The notes: a model not told the origin generated them from the sequence alone. 51,485 nucleotides of DNA from Treponema sp. (GCA_017484285.1 JAFUTH010000004.1:1-51485), one strand, 5' to 3'. Positions 26,266 through 35,572 are shown, counted from the first letter of the stretch. Numbers and translations are program-made.

Positions 26266-27377
26266 TACTCAGCTGACATCGGCATGAGAATATGGAAATA
26301 ATCTTCTGCCGGTTCTGGTCGGAGCGTAACTGCCCGCATGACCTCAGTGAACTCGAAAGTGATATTCTCGACATTCATCACTTTGAGCGGACTGTCGATG
26401 TGCTTGTAGTTCATTGAGATTGAAACTTCATCGCCCGCGTACTGGCACGGAATCTCTTCTTTTGCGTCACCCAAGTCGGTTGATTTTGAAGTAATCGTGA
26501 GAACTCCGGGCGCGAGATTGAGAATGATTCTTCCCGTTTTGTCGAGCATGATTGAGATTCGTTTGAGCGCGTCAACGAATTCAGACTTCAAGACTTTGAA
26601 AGAATGAGCCTGATTCTCGGGGATAACACGCGCGTAATTCGGATACTGACCGTCAATCAATGTGGCAGAGAATTCATAGTTCGCAAAATTGAAGAAAATC
26701 ATTTTATCGACGATTGCGACTGAAATCTGACCTTCATCGGAAGCGTGCTTTGCAACGACATTGAGGATTTTCGGGTGAACAATTGCAGCCGGGAAGTCTG
26801 GAACGCCCGCGAGCACTGCCTTTTCAGCATACGCCAAGCGGCGACCGTCCGTTGCAACGAGAACGAGTTTGTCTTCTTTTTTCTCGAAGTAAACGCCGTT
26901 CATAAAATAGCGCGTTTCGTCATCGCTTACGGCAAAGCTCGTCTGAGAAATCATAGCTTTAAGCTCTTTTGCCGGAACATCGAAGAACGAGACTTTTTCG
27001 GCAACGGCAATCTCCGGGAATTTGTCCTGAGAAGTGCAGTTGAGCTGGAATTTGATTTTTTTGGTTGTGTGGCGAATCACCGCCGAAACGAGATTGTCTT
27101 TGTCTTGCAAGAAGAATTCGATTTCGCCCTCAGGAAGAGCTGAAAGAATTCCCATGAATTTGTCACAGAGAACGGTTGTTGAGCCTTCTTCTTCAATATC
27201 AACGGGAATTTTCGTTTGGAAATTTACTTTGATGTCAGTCGCTTTTACGGTCAAAGAATTTCCTTCTGCAATCAAAAGAACATTTGAAAGAACTGACAAA
27301 GCGTTCTTTGTAGAAATGATTTCCTGCGCAATGGAAATTTCGTTCATCATCGCGTTTCTGTCGAAAGTAAATTTCAT
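26265..27377 (-). CDS. dnaN: DNA polymerase III sliding clamp (beta)
   Basis: The 370-residue protein is full-length beta clamp: MKFTFDRNAMMNEISIAQEI at the start, FAVSDDETRYFMNGVYFE in the middle domain, VATDGRRLAYAEK, and the C-terminal HILMPMSAE, a variant of the usual MPMRL end. The clamp tethers polymerase to DNA. It is separated from dnaA by a 249-nt region with DnaA boxes. Confidence 0.96.
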   Translation of the reverse strand: MKFTFDRNAMMNEISIAQEIISTKNALSVLSNVLLIAEGNSLTVKATDIKVNFQTKIPVDIEEEGSTTVLCDKFMGILSALPEGEIEFFLQDKDNLVSAVIRHTTKKIKFQLNCTSQDKFPEIAVAEKVSFFDVPAKELKAMISQTSFAVSDDETRYFMNGVYFEKKEDKLVLVATDGRRLAYAEKAVLAGVPDFPAAIVHPKILNVVAKHASDEGQISVAIVDKMIFFNFANYEFSATLIDGQYPNYARVIPENQAHSFKVLKSEFVDALKRISIMLDKTGRIILNLAPGVLTITSKSTDLGDAKEEIPCQYAGDEVSISMNYKHIDSPLKVMNVENITFEFTEVMRAVTLRPEPAEDYFHILMPMSAE

Positions 27378-27464
27378 GAAAGTCTCCTTTTTTGTTTTTC
27401 ACAGGTTTTATTAAATTCTAAATTTTAAAAAATTTAGTAATAGTAATAATAAGGACTGTGAATT

Positions 27465-27585
27465 TGTTGATAAGTGGTTTATTTACTTGATGTTTAAAGA
27501 ATTGGAATTGGGAAAACTGGTTGATTTTAATTCACAGGTTTTCCACAATTTCACAAATTTTCAAGTTTTCAACAATTTATCAACA
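27465..27585. other. DnaA-box cluster between dnaN and dnaA (oriC candidate)
   Basis: Four DnaA-box-like 9-mers lie within 121 bp: TGTTGATAA (27465, reverse), TTTTCCACA (27539), TTTTCAACA (27566) and TTATCAACA (27577). All differ from TTATCCACA by one base or two. The flanks are AT-rich (27378-27460). Origins are often in this intergenic region. Confidence 0.6.
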
Positions 27586-27626
27586 AGATTCTAGCACATT
27601 GTAAACATTATTTCTATCTAAAAATT

Positions 27627-29066
27627 TTAGCTGTATTCCTTAATTTGTTTTTTGAGAACTTTAAGCGTGTCATTGATAGTTGCATCAATTTTGAGCTGAT
27701 TTTCAATTTTGCTGATAGAATTCATAACAGTCGTATGGTCTCGTCCTCCGAATTCTTCACCGATTTCCATTAATGAATATTCTGTGAGAGAGCGGCACAG
27801 ATAAATCGCAATATGGCGCGGAATGGCGAGCGTTTTTTTACGGCTTTCGCTTTTTAAATCATCGACTGAGACATTGTAATAATCGCTTACGACTTTTTGG
27901 ATGATTTCGACTGTAACGATTCCGTTTCCAGAAGCATTGATTGAGTCAGAAAGCTGTTCTTTTGCGATGTCGAGCGTAAGTTCTTTATGCATCAAATCAG
28001 CGTAGCCAATCATCTTTGAGAGCGCACCTTCCAAATCACGCACGTTTGATTGCACATTTTTTGCGATGAATTCTTTTACTTCTTGAGAAAGTGTTTTTCC
28101 TTGCAGCTGCAACTTTTTATCGAGAATGGCAAGACGCGTTTCGTAATCGGGCGCACGCAAATCAATATTGAGTCCTCGTGTAAATCGGGTTCTTAATCGC
28201 TCTGCAATACCGGAAATTTCTTTGATAGGACGATCGCAGGTAAAAACGAGCTGACCTTTTCGATTGTAAATCTCATCGAATGTGTAGAACAACTCATTTT
28301 GGAGTGCTTCTTTTCCCTCAAGAAACTGAATGTCATCGAGGAGAATCATATCAAGCTTGCGGTATTTTTTAGTGAATTTGTCAACATTCTTTTCACGAAT
28401 GGCTGACGTAAATTCGTTCATGAATGATTCTGTGGTTATGTAAGCGATTTTGAATGACTGATTCTGCGAGTAAATGTAATTTCCGATGGAGACCATCAAG
28501 TGTGTTTTTCCGACACCAGAAGGTCCGTAGAGAAGAATCGGATTGTAATTTTTGTGACCAGGAGTTTTTGCAGCTGCCAAACATGCCGAATATGCGTACT
28601 GACTGTTGTCTCCCGGAACAAAATTTTCAAACGTGTATTCTTCGATAAGCTGGGGATGTGACGCACGTTGCTGTACGCTTACTGAATTTTCTGATGGAGA
28701 ATAGCCGGACGAATATGAAGAAGATGAAACATTTTGTTCTTTTGAAACAGTTTTTTCGGTTTGAGCATACGAAACCGATGAAGAAACTTGTTCAGCGGGT
28801 TTTGAATTGAAAACAGGCGAAAGTTTGATTTCTTGTCCGGAAAGCTCGTTGATTTTTGACTCGACTTTTTGAATGTTGCCTTTTTGCACCATTCTGTCCC
28901 ACAAAAATTTAGACGGAACAGAAACTTTGATTTCTGAGATAGTATCTTCAAGGTAAGAAAATTTAAAATTCAAGATGAAATCGTTTTCTTGACCGGCATT
29001 TGCCAATTCATCGTGAATCAATCGCATTGCTTCTTCAAAAAAATCTTTGTAAATCTGTTCTGACAT
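27627..29066 (-). CDS. dnaA: Chromosomal replication initiator DnaA
   Basis: The 479-residue protein begins MSEQIYKDFFEEAMRLI (a start at 29102 adds an atypical leader). Domain I is at residues 1-~85, a Ser/Gln-rich linker follows, then the AAA+ domain with Walker A GPSGVGKT at 181-188, Walker B LLDDIQFL, and sensor RLRTRFTRGL. Domain IV ends with the DnaA signature GGRDHTTVMNSISKIE. It binds DnaA boxes and opens oriC. There is no clear Shine-Dalgarno; AT-rich leader. Confidence 0.96.
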   Translation of the reverse strand: MSEQIYKDFFEEAMRLIHDELANAGQENDFILNFKFSYLEDTISEIKVSVPSKFLWDRMVQKGNIQKVESKINELSGQEIKLSPVFNSKPAEQVSSSVSYAQTEKTVSKEQNVSSSSYSSGYSPSENSVSVQQRASHPQLIEEYTFENFVPGDNSQYAYSACLAAAKTPGHKNYNPILLYGPSGVGKTHLMVSIGNYIYSQNQSFKIAYITTESFMNEFTSAIREKNVDKFTKKYRKLDMILLDDIQFLEGKEALQNELFYTFDEIYNRKGQLVFTCDRPIKEISGIAERLRTRFTRGLNIDLRAPDYETRLAILDKKLQLQGKTLSQEVKEFIAKNVQSNVRDLEGALSKMIGYADLMHKELTLDIAKEQLSDSINASGNGIVTVEIIQKVVSDYYNVSVDDLKSESRKKTLAIPRHIAIYLCRSLTEYSLMEIGEEFGGRDHTTVMNSISKIENQLKIDATINDTLKVLKKQIKEYS

Positions 29067-29120
29067 GAAATTTATAATAGTGTGGATTTTGAATTTTCTC
29101 AACGGGAAAAATTCTTCTTA

Positions 29121-29187
29121 TTGTTTCTTTTTCTAAAATCAACTATAATTAAATGCTCTAAAAGTCTTTTCATGTCTTTTATCCACA
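29121..29187 (+). promoter_or_regulatory. gyrB promoter and DnaA box
   Basis: TTGTTT at 29121 and TATAAT at 29144 are spaced by 17 bp. A perfect DnaA box TTATCCACA lies at 29179-29187 in the predicted leader, so DnaA could affect gyrB or this could belong to oriC. Confidence 0.65.
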
Positions 29188-29221
29188 AAATATAAATCTT
29201 TAACTTACAAGGAATTAAAAA

Positions 29222-31300
29222 ATGGCGGCTAGCTATTCAGCGGGGAATATTCAGGTTTTAAAGGGTCTTGAGGCGGTTCGCAAACGACCGGGCATGTACA
29301 TCGGTTCTACGGGTCCGAAGGGATTGCATCACTTGGTGTACGAGACGGTCGATAACTGTATTGACGAGGCGATGGCGGGTTTCTGTGACAACATCGTTGT
29401 TGCGCTCGAAAAGGACGACATCGTTCGCGTTGAGGACAACGGGCGCGGCATTCCCGTGGACATTCACCCGACCGAAAAAATCTCTGCGTTGGAGCTGGTT
29501 CTTACGCGCCTTCATGCGGGCGGAAAATTCGACAAGTCTTCTTACAAAGTGTCGGGAGGTTTGCACGGTGTCGGCGTTTCCTGCGTGAACGCGCTTTCTG
29601 ACTGGCTTGAGGCGACCATTTCCCGCGACGGACACATTTACCGCCAGAAGTACGAGCGCGGAATTCCTGTCACAAAGGTCGAGCAGATTGGCGACACTGA
29701 CAAGCACGGCACGCTCATCCGATGGAAGGCTGACAAAACGATTTTCACCGAGACGACCACCTACGATTTCGATGTTCTCTTGCAGAGGTTAAAGGAACTT
29801 GCGTTCTTGAACAGCGGAATCGTGATTACTTTCCGAGACGAACGGCTTGAAACGCCAAAAGAAGAAGTCCTCAAATACGAGGGCGGAATCGTTCACTATG
29901 TAAAAGAAATCAACCAGAACAAAAAGAGCAAATTCTACTATCCCGAAGAGCCGATTTATATCACAGGCGAAAAGGACAATGTGATTACGGAACTTGCCTT
30001 CCAGTACAACGATTCATATTCCGAAGACATTCACACTTATGTAAACGACATCAACACGCGTGACGGCGGAACGCACCTTGACGGATTCAGAACGGCGTTG
30101 CTCTGGGTTTTGAACAAGGCACTCGATAGCAACGAAAAAATGAAGAAAAAGATGCCCGACCGTGACGGAAAATTCGAGCCAGGCGAGGACAAAAAAGAAA
30201 AACTCACGGGCGAAGATGTCCGCGCGGGATTGGCGGCGGTTCTTTCAATGAAAGTGCCAGAACCTGAATTCGTCGGACAGACCAAAGACAAACTCGGAAA
30301 CACGGAAGTGCGCACGATTGTCGATTCTCTTGTAAAAGAAAAACTCACGATTTTCTTTGAGCTGAATCCTGTCGTCCTTGAAAAAGTGCTTGAAAAGGCT
30401 GTGGGCGAGGCTGCCGCACGAGTTGCCGCGCGAAAGGCAAAAGAAGCCACGCGCAAAAAGACGGTCGGCGCGGGATTCCAAAAACCCGAAAAACTTTCCG
30501 ACTGCTCAATCAAAGACAATCCCGAAATCTGCGAAGTCTACATTGTCGAGGGTGATTCGGCGGGCGGTTCTGCAAAGAAAGGGCGCGACTCAAAAACGCA
30601 GGCAATCCTTCCTCTGTGGGGAAAAATGCTCAATGTCGAAAAGGTCAGCGCAGAAAAAGTCGTCGGAAACGACAAGCTTGACCCAGTAATCAAAACGCTC
30701 GGAACGGGATTCGGCAAGGATTTCAACATCGAAAAACTCCGTTACCACAAAATCATCATTATGGCGGATGCCGATGTTGACGGAAGCCATATCCGCACGC
30801 TTTTGCTCACATTCTTCTTCCGATACATGCCGCAGCTCATCGAACACGGCTATGTCTACCTCGCGATGCCACCGCTCTACCGCCTGCAAAAAGGCAAGAA
30901 GGGCAAAGTGTATTACGCATATTCCGATGAAGAACGCGATTCAATCTTGCGTGAACTGAGAGCCGACAAAACGCCCGTCGCCGAAGAGACCGATTCAGAA
31001 TCAGAGGGCGAAGAAAATCAGACCGAAGGGGCAGGCACAAATGCAACGGGAGCACAAACGGCAGACTCAAAAGCGAAGAAAGACAACATCGATGTTCAGC
31101 GGTACAAAGGTCTTGGTGAGATGGACGGAAATCAGCTCTGGGAAACCACAATGGACCCCGCTCACCGAAAAATGCGCGTCGTGACAATCCCCGATGCCGA
31201 AGCCGCCGACCGAATCTTCACCGTCTGTATGGGCGAAGAAGTAGAGCCGCGCCGCGAATTCATCGAAAGCAACTCCAGCTACGCGAATTTGGATATTTAG
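29222..31300 (+). CDS. gyrB: DNA gyrase subunit B
   Basis: The 692-residue protein has the GHKL ATPase (RKRPGMYIGSTGPKGLHHLV, ETVDNCIDEA, GRGIPVDIHP, GGLHGVGVSCVNALS), transducer, TOPRIM (EGDSAGGSAKKGRD near residue 443 and MADADVDGSHIRTL near 516) and the C-terminal RYKGLGEMDGNQLWETTMDP. GyrB drives negative supercoiling with GyrA. Between residues ~585 and 622 there is an acidic, Glu/Thr/Ala-rich insert not found in the usual ~640-residue forms. AAGGAA precedes the ATG. gyrA follows after an inserted island. Confidence 0.97.
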   Translation: MAASYSAGNIQVLKGLEAVRKRPGMYIGSTGPKGLHHLVYETVDNCIDEAMAGFCDNIVVALEKDDIVRVEDNGRGIPVDIHPTEKISALELVLTRLHAGGKFDKSSYKVSGGLHGVGVSCVNALSDWLEATISRDGHIYRQKYERGIPVTKVEQIGDTDKHGTLIRWKADKTIFTETTTYDFDVLLQRLKELAFLNSGIVITFRDERLETPKEEVLKYEGGIVHYVKEINQNKKSKFYYPEEPIYITGEKDNVITELAFQYNDSYSEDIHTYVNDINTRDGGTHLDGFRTALLWVLNKALDSNEKMKKKMPDRDGKFEPGEDKKEKLTGEDVRAGLAAVLSMKVPEPEFVGQTKDKLGNTEVRTIVDSLVKEKLTIFFELNPVVLEKVLEKAVGEAAARVAARKAKEATRKKTVGAGFQKPEKLSDCSIKDNPEICEVYIVEGDSAGGSAKKGRDSKTQAILPLWGKMLNVEKVSAEKVVGNDKLDPVIKTLGTGFGKDFNIEKLRYHKIIIMADADVDGSHIRTLLLTFFFRYMPQLIEHGYVYLAMPPLYRLQKGKKGKVYYAYSDEERDSILRELRADKTPVAEETDSESEGEENQTEGAGTNATGAQTADSKAKKDNIDVQRYKGLGEMDGNQLWETTMDPAHRKMRVVTIPDAEAADRIFTVCMGEEVEPRREFIESNSSYANLDI

Positions 31301-31411
31301 GACGGAGAGGGGGAGCAATTTTGTGGTCGAAAATTTCGACCGCAAATCGTTCTCTGTTGACGAATGATTTGAAAGTATTTTTGAAAAGGTTAACAGGGGA
31401 ACTATTTTAAT

Positions 31412-31687
31412 ATGAATTTAATTGGAAAGTCTTTCATATATATTGATAATGAAATAGCGTTAATATCTTGTATAAAATATCCATTAAAAAAAGGAGATAA
31501 AATTACAGTAATAGATTCTTTTTATTGTACTACGAATGGAAAAAAAGATTATCTTGTAAAAGTTAATTCTAAAACACATTTATTAGACGATGCAGATAAC
31601 GGAGATTTTATTGAAGAAAAAATTCTTACAAATGAAAAAATGTTTTCATTTGTAAGTTATAAAGAAGCAGAATTTGAGAGGGGGTAG
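31412..31687 (+). CDS. Hypothetical protein of the gyrB-gyrA island
   Basis: The 91-residue protein (MNLIGKSFIYIDNEIALISC, then KKGDKITVIDSFYCTTNGKKDYLVKV) appears to be a small beta-rich protein without signal or membrane segment. AGGGGAA precedes the ATG. Codons are much more AT-rich than in gyrB and gyrA. A palindrome (GGTCGAAAATTTCGACC, near 31324) lies between gyrB and this gene. No family recognised. Confidence 0.6.
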   Translation: MNLIGKSFIYIDNEIALISCIKYPLKKGDKITVIDSFYCTTNGKKDYLVKVNSKTHLLDDADNGDFIEEKILTNEKMFSFVSYKEAEFERG

Positions 31688-31693
31688 AAGTAA

Positions 31694-31810
31694 ATGAAAG
31701 AAAAGATAAATAAAGCCTCCGAAAGATTCAGAGGCTTGAGTGATGCGACTACAAATGTAGCGGACAGGGCAACTAAGACACCTCACATCGATAGATTGAA
31801 TATAACATAG
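31694..31810 (+). CDS. 38-residue small protein of the island
   Basis: ATG 31694, 6 nt past the previous stop and preceded by GAGGGGGTAG, opens a 38-codon frame: MKEKINKASERFRGLSDA, then TTNVADRATKTPHIDRLN and a stop. The sequence is polar and low in repeats and looks like a real peptide. It is too short to classify. Its position between coupled genes in one strand supports translation. Confidence 0.5.
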   Translation: MKEKINKASERFRGLSDATTNVADRATKTPHIDRLNIT

Positions 31811-31854
31811 GCAAGTTGATTTGTCAAATTTTTGGAAAAAGGGGAAAAATTTTA

Positions 31855-32073
31855 ATGTTACAATATATGTACAATAATCAAGATATAACAATTGATATTC
31901 TCATGAAAATTGAACATGTTGTGCGTATATTGGCTGAGAAATTAAATAAAACTTTTGATGAAATATTAAAAGATTTTTATAAATCAAGAACTTTTAAGTC
32001 TTTAAAAAATCCACAGTCAGGAATGTGGGCTGAAAGCGCAGAATTCATAGCCGATGAGTTTGAGAGGGAGTAG
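31855..32073 (+). CDS. 72-residue TA-like small protein
   Basis: From ATG 31855 the protein reads MLQYMYNNQDITIDILMKIE, then ILAEKLNKTFDEILKDFYKS, and ends SAEFIADEFERE. The pattern of a helical N-part, FYxS and a C-terminal SxxFIxDEFxxE matches a family of ~70-residue proteins. The product at 7282-7491 has an aligned layout (IYRS ... QSALYLYGLIESE), so the two are probably distant paralogues. GGGG 10 nt upstream. The stop is 1 nt before the next ATG, so the two are coupled. Function unknown. Confidence 0.6.
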   Translation: MLQYMYNNQDITIDILMKIEHVVRILAEKLNKTFDEILKDFYKSRTFKSLKNPQSGMWAESAEFIADEFERE

Positions 32074-32074
32074 A

Positions 32075-33037
32075 ATGCAAAAACAATATACTTTTTTTGA
32101 TTTGATAAAAGATGTCTTTGAAGAATTAAAAACGCCTCTTTCTCCTGATGAAATTTGGGAAAAAGCTATTGAATTAGGTTTCGATAAAAAACTTGGCTCT
32201 TCTGGGAAAACTCCTTCGGCAACTGTCGGAGCGCGATTGTATGTAGATGTAAAAGAAAATGGTGAAAAAAGCACATTTGTTCAAGTTTCAAAACACCCGT
32301 CCCGTTTTATTTTGAGAGGAACATTAAAAACAGAAGAAATCGAATCTAAAATAGAAAAAACAGAAGAAATCGAAATAAAAAAGAATAATGAAAGCAATTA
32401 TAATGAACGAGATTTTCATCCTCTTCTCGTGAAATATGTTAAGGAAAATGCACATTTTCATTGCTATACAAAGACAATTTATCAGGAAAATTCTGTGCGA
32501 AAAGTAAAAGGAGCTAATGAATGGTTGCATCCTGATTTGGTTGGAGTTTATTTTCCGTTTGGCGATTATTCAACAGAAACAACAAAACTTCAAAAATCAA
32601 TGAATGTAAATGCAATCAAACTGTTTTCTTTTGAGATGAAAAAACATCTTGATTATTCGAATTTGCGCCAATGTTTTTTTCAGGCAGTTTCAAATTCAAG
32701 TTGGGCAAATGAAGGTTATTTAGTCTGTTTGCGAATAAACAATGATTCTGATTTTAGAAATGAACTTCAACGACTTTCAAATGCATTTGGAATTGGAATT
32801 ATAAAATTGAACGCTAATGATATTCATGATTCTGAAATTGTTTGTCCTGCTCGTTACAACGAGAATATTGATTGGGATACGCTCGACCGACTTTCCGAAG
32901 ATTCTCCCGATTTCAGAAAGTTTATTTCAGATTTGACGGAAGACATTGCTCTTGGGAAAGTGAAGAGTAATTATGATAAAGTTATTTCAGATGAAAAATT
33001 TGAAAGTTACTTAAAAGATAAAAAAATAATAAAATAA
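32075..33037 (+). CDS. HARE-HTH protein with PD-(D/E)xK-like C-terminal domain
   Basis: The 320-residue protein starts MQKQYTFFDLIKDVFEEL at 32075 (GGGAG upstream). Residues ~4-75 form a HARE-HTH winged-helix domain (PLSPDEIWEKAIELG, TPSATVGARLYVDVK). HARE-HTH is found in ASXL proteins, RpoE and in proteins associated with restriction enzymes. After a Lys/Glu-rich linker, residues ~115-300 resemble the COG2958 family: HPDLVGVYF with Asp154, FSFEMKKHL with Glu187-x-Lys189, and GYLVCLRIN, the arrangement of a PD-(D/E)xK nuclease. It would be a cytosolic DNA-binding nuclease, possibly a defence effector. AT-rich codons set it apart from gyrB and gyrA, suggesting transfer. The nuclease call is an inference. 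Confidence 0.75.
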   Translation: MQKQYTFFDLIKDVFEELKTPLSPDEIWEKAIELGFDKKLGSSGKTPSATVGARLYVDVKENGEKSTFVQVSKHPSRFILRGTLKTEEIESKIEKTEEIEIKKNNESNYNERDFHPLLVKYVKENAHFHCYTKTIYQENSVRKVKGANEWLHPDLVGVYFPFGDYSTETTKLQKSMNVNAIKLFSFEMKKHLDYSNLRQCFFQAVSNSSWANEGYLVCLRINNDSDFRNELQRLSNAFGIGIIKLNANDIHDSEIVCPARYNENIDWDTLDRLSEDSPDFRKFISDLTEDIALGKVKSNYDKVISDEKFESYLKDKKIIK

Positions 33038-33048
33038 AGGAAATACAC

Positions 33049-35562
33049 ATGTTAGAAGAAACGCAGACCCCGGAGGGTGGAACGGTCATAAAGATTCCGA
33101 TTGAGGATGAAGTTAAGCAGGCGTATATCGACTATTCGATGTCGGTTATCGTGCAGCGTGCGTTGCCTGATGTGCGCGACGGTTTGAAGCCGGTTCACCG
33201 CCGAATCATGTACGCTATGGACACGCTCCATCTTTCTTCGGGCGGAAAGACTAAAAAATGCGCTACGATTGTCGGTGAAGTTTTGGGTCACTATCATCCG
33301 CATGGTGACGCTTCTGTTTATGATGCCCTTGTACGCTTGGGTCAGGATTTTTCTCAGCGATATACGACTGTAACTCCGCAGGGTAACTTTGGTACTATTG
33401 CGGGAGACCCGGCTGCGGCTTACCGATACACTGAGGCCAAAATGTCAAAAATCACCGAAGAGATGGTTTCTGACATCAGCAAGAATACGGTCGATATGGT
33501 GGCAAACTTTGACGACACCACGAAAGAGCCTGCCGTTCTTCCGGCGAAATTTCCTTTCCTCCTTTGTAACGGTACGACTGGTATTGCTGTCGGTATGGCG
33601 ACAAATATGCCGACCCACAACTTGCGCGAGGTTGCGGCAGCTATTTCTGCCTACATCGATAATCCTGAGATTTCAATCGATGAGCTCATGCGCTACATCA
33701 AAGGTCCGGACTTTCCGACAGGCGGCACGATTTACGGTCGTGAGGGAATCAAAAAGGCTTACAGGACTGGCCGGGGCAAAATCACAATCCGCTCGAAGTT
33801 CACCATTGAGACGGACAAGCGGGGCCACGAGAAAATCGTCTTCACAGAAGTTCCTTACGGTGTGAACACGACCAACATCATCAAGAAAATCAACCAGCTC
33901 AAAGACGACAAAATCATCGAAGGAATTGCCGACGCTAACGACGAAACTTCCGACCGCGTCGGTATGCGTCTTGTGGTGGAGCTTAAAAAGAACGCGATTA
34001 CAAAAATCATCTTGAATCAGCTTTTCTCAAAGACCGAGCTTCAGGCGAATTTCGGCGTTATAAACCTTGCGCTCGTTCCCGAAGAAAAAGATGGCACGCC
34101 GCGCTATGACGAACCGGGAATGCTTACGCTCAAACCCACTTATTTGAAGCCGCAGATTCTCACGCTCAAACAGCTGATTAAATATTTCGTTGACCACCGC
34201 GACGAAGTTATCACGCGCCGAACGATTTACGACCTCAAAGTCGCCAAGCACCGAATGCACATTCTCGAAGCATTGATTACCGCAATCAACAACATCGATG
34301 AAGTAATCAAGATTATCCGGGGAAGCGACACCACCGAGCAGGCGAAACTCCGTTTGGAAGAGCGGTTCAATTTCGATGACGAGCAGGCACAGGCAATCGT
34401 CGATATGCAGCTCAAGCGACTCACTCACTTGCAGATTGAGGATTTGCAAAAAGAAATCCGCGAGTTGCAGGCATTGATTGACCATCTCGAAGACTTGCTC
34501 GCTCATCACGAAAAAATCCTTGCGATTATCAAAGACGAGACGAACGAACTTGCAGAAAAATACGGCGATGACCGACGGACTGACATCGTTGCTGATGAAG
34601 TCGAAGAAATCAACACCGAGGACATGATTAAAGAAGAAGAAGTCGTCGTGATGATTTCAAAAATGGGCTACATCAAGCGCGTTCCGCTCACGCTCTACAA
34701 GGCGCAGGCAAAAGGCGGAAAAGGCAGCCTCAGCGCGAACCTTATCGAAGACGATTACATCAACCAGATTTTCATCGCGACCACAAAATCCTACATCACT
34801 TTCCTCACGAACGAAGGAAAAGCGTACTGGATAAAAGTGCACGAGATTCCAGAGTCGAGCCGTTCAAGCCGAGGCTCTAGCGTGAAGTCACTCTTGCAGG
34901 TTTCGGCGGACGAAGAAATCACCACCATCGTCACAATGAAGGATTATACCGACTCTCAGTATATCTTCATGGCGACCGCAAACGGCATCGTCAAAAAATG
35001 CCAGACAACTGAGTTCGCGAACGCAAAAACACGCGGCGTAATCGCAATCAAACTCAAGGACGGCGACCAATTGGTGTCTTCCGTTCTGACAAGCGGAAAC
35101 AACGAAGTTATGCTTGTCACCCGTAGAGGTCAAGCACTCCGCATAAACGAAGAAGATGTCCGACCGATGGGAAGGGCAAGCGCAGGTGTTACGGGAATCC
35201 GACTGAGCGAGGGCGACGAACTTGCCGCCGCAATCTGCGTTGAAGAAGGAAAAGATGCGCTCGTCATCACTGAAAAAGGCGTCGGAAAGCGCGTTGACTT
35301 CGAGGAATTCGGTCAGCACGGACGAGGCACAGGCGGACAGCGAATCTTCGGCAACACGGACAACAAAGGCGAGATTGTCGGAACGATAGCCGTCTCCGAA
35401 GACGCGGAAATCATCTGCATGACAGGACAAGGCAAAACGCTCCGAATAAAAGCCTCAACCGTCTCAAAGCAGGGCAGGGGAGCAAGCGGCACACGAGTGA
35501 TTAACATCGATGCCCCAGACTACCTTGTCGGCTTTGACAGCGTCGCCCAGGATAAGGAGTAA
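33049..35562 (+). CDS. gyrA: DNA gyrase subunit A
   Basis: The 837-residue protein is a full GyrA: QAYIDYSMSVIVQRALPDVR, the active-site region AAYRYTE with the catalytic Tyr at 127, coiled-coil (NFDDEQAQAIVDMQLKRL) and six C-terminal beta-pinwheel blades (from ~520) including a GyrA-box QGRGASG. It breaks and rejoins DNA for supercoiling. At the quinolone-determining site the sequence is HGDASVYD: Ala88 stands where E. coli has Ser83, and Asp92 matches Asp87. RBS AAAGGA. A terminator follows. Confidence 0.97.
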   Translation: MLEETQTPEGGTVIKIPIEDEVKQAYIDYSMSVIVQRALPDVRDGLKPVHRRIMYAMDTLHLSSGGKTKKCATIVGEVLGHYHPHGDASVYDALVRLGQDFSQRYTTVTPQGNFGTIAGDPAAAYRYTEAKMSKITEEMVSDISKNTVDMVANFDDTTKEPAVLPAKFPFLLCNGTTGIAVGMATNMPTHNLREVAAAISAYIDNPEISIDELMRYIKGPDFPTGGTIYGREGIKKAYRTGRGKITIRSKFTIETDKRGHEKIVFTEVPYGVNTTNIIKKINQLKDDKIIEGIADANDETSDRVGMRLVVELKKNAITKIILNQLFSKTELQANFGVINLALVPEEKDGTPRYDEPGMLTLKPTYLKPQILTLKQLIKYFVDHRDEVITRRTIYDLKVAKHRMHILEALITAINNIDEVIKIIRGSDTTEQAKLRLEERFNFDDEQAQAIVDMQLKRLTHLQIEDLQKEIRELQALIDHLEDLLAHHEKILAIIKDETNELAEKYGDDRRTDIVADEVEEINTEDMIKEEEVVVMISKMGYIKRVPLTLYKAQAKGGKGSLSANLIEDDYINQIFIATTKSYITFLTNEGKAYWIKVHEIPESSRSSRGSSVKSLLQVSADEEITTIVTMKDYTDSQYIFMATANGIVKKCQTTEFANAKTRGVIAIKLKDGDQLVSSVLTSGNNEVMLVTRRGQALRINEEDVRPMGRASAGVTGIRLSEGDELAAAICVEEGKDALVITEKGVGKRVDFEEFGQHGRGTGGQRIFGNTDNKGEIVGTIAVSEDAEIICMTGQGKTLRIKASTVSKQGRGASGTRVINIDAPDYLVGFDSVAQDKE

Positions 35563-35572
35563 CCAAAAGAAG

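Noticed and set aside
31715..31736. GCCTC/GAGGC hairpin taken at first as a terminator or RNA
   Set aside because: No T-tract follows, and it lies within a plausible 38-codon gene.
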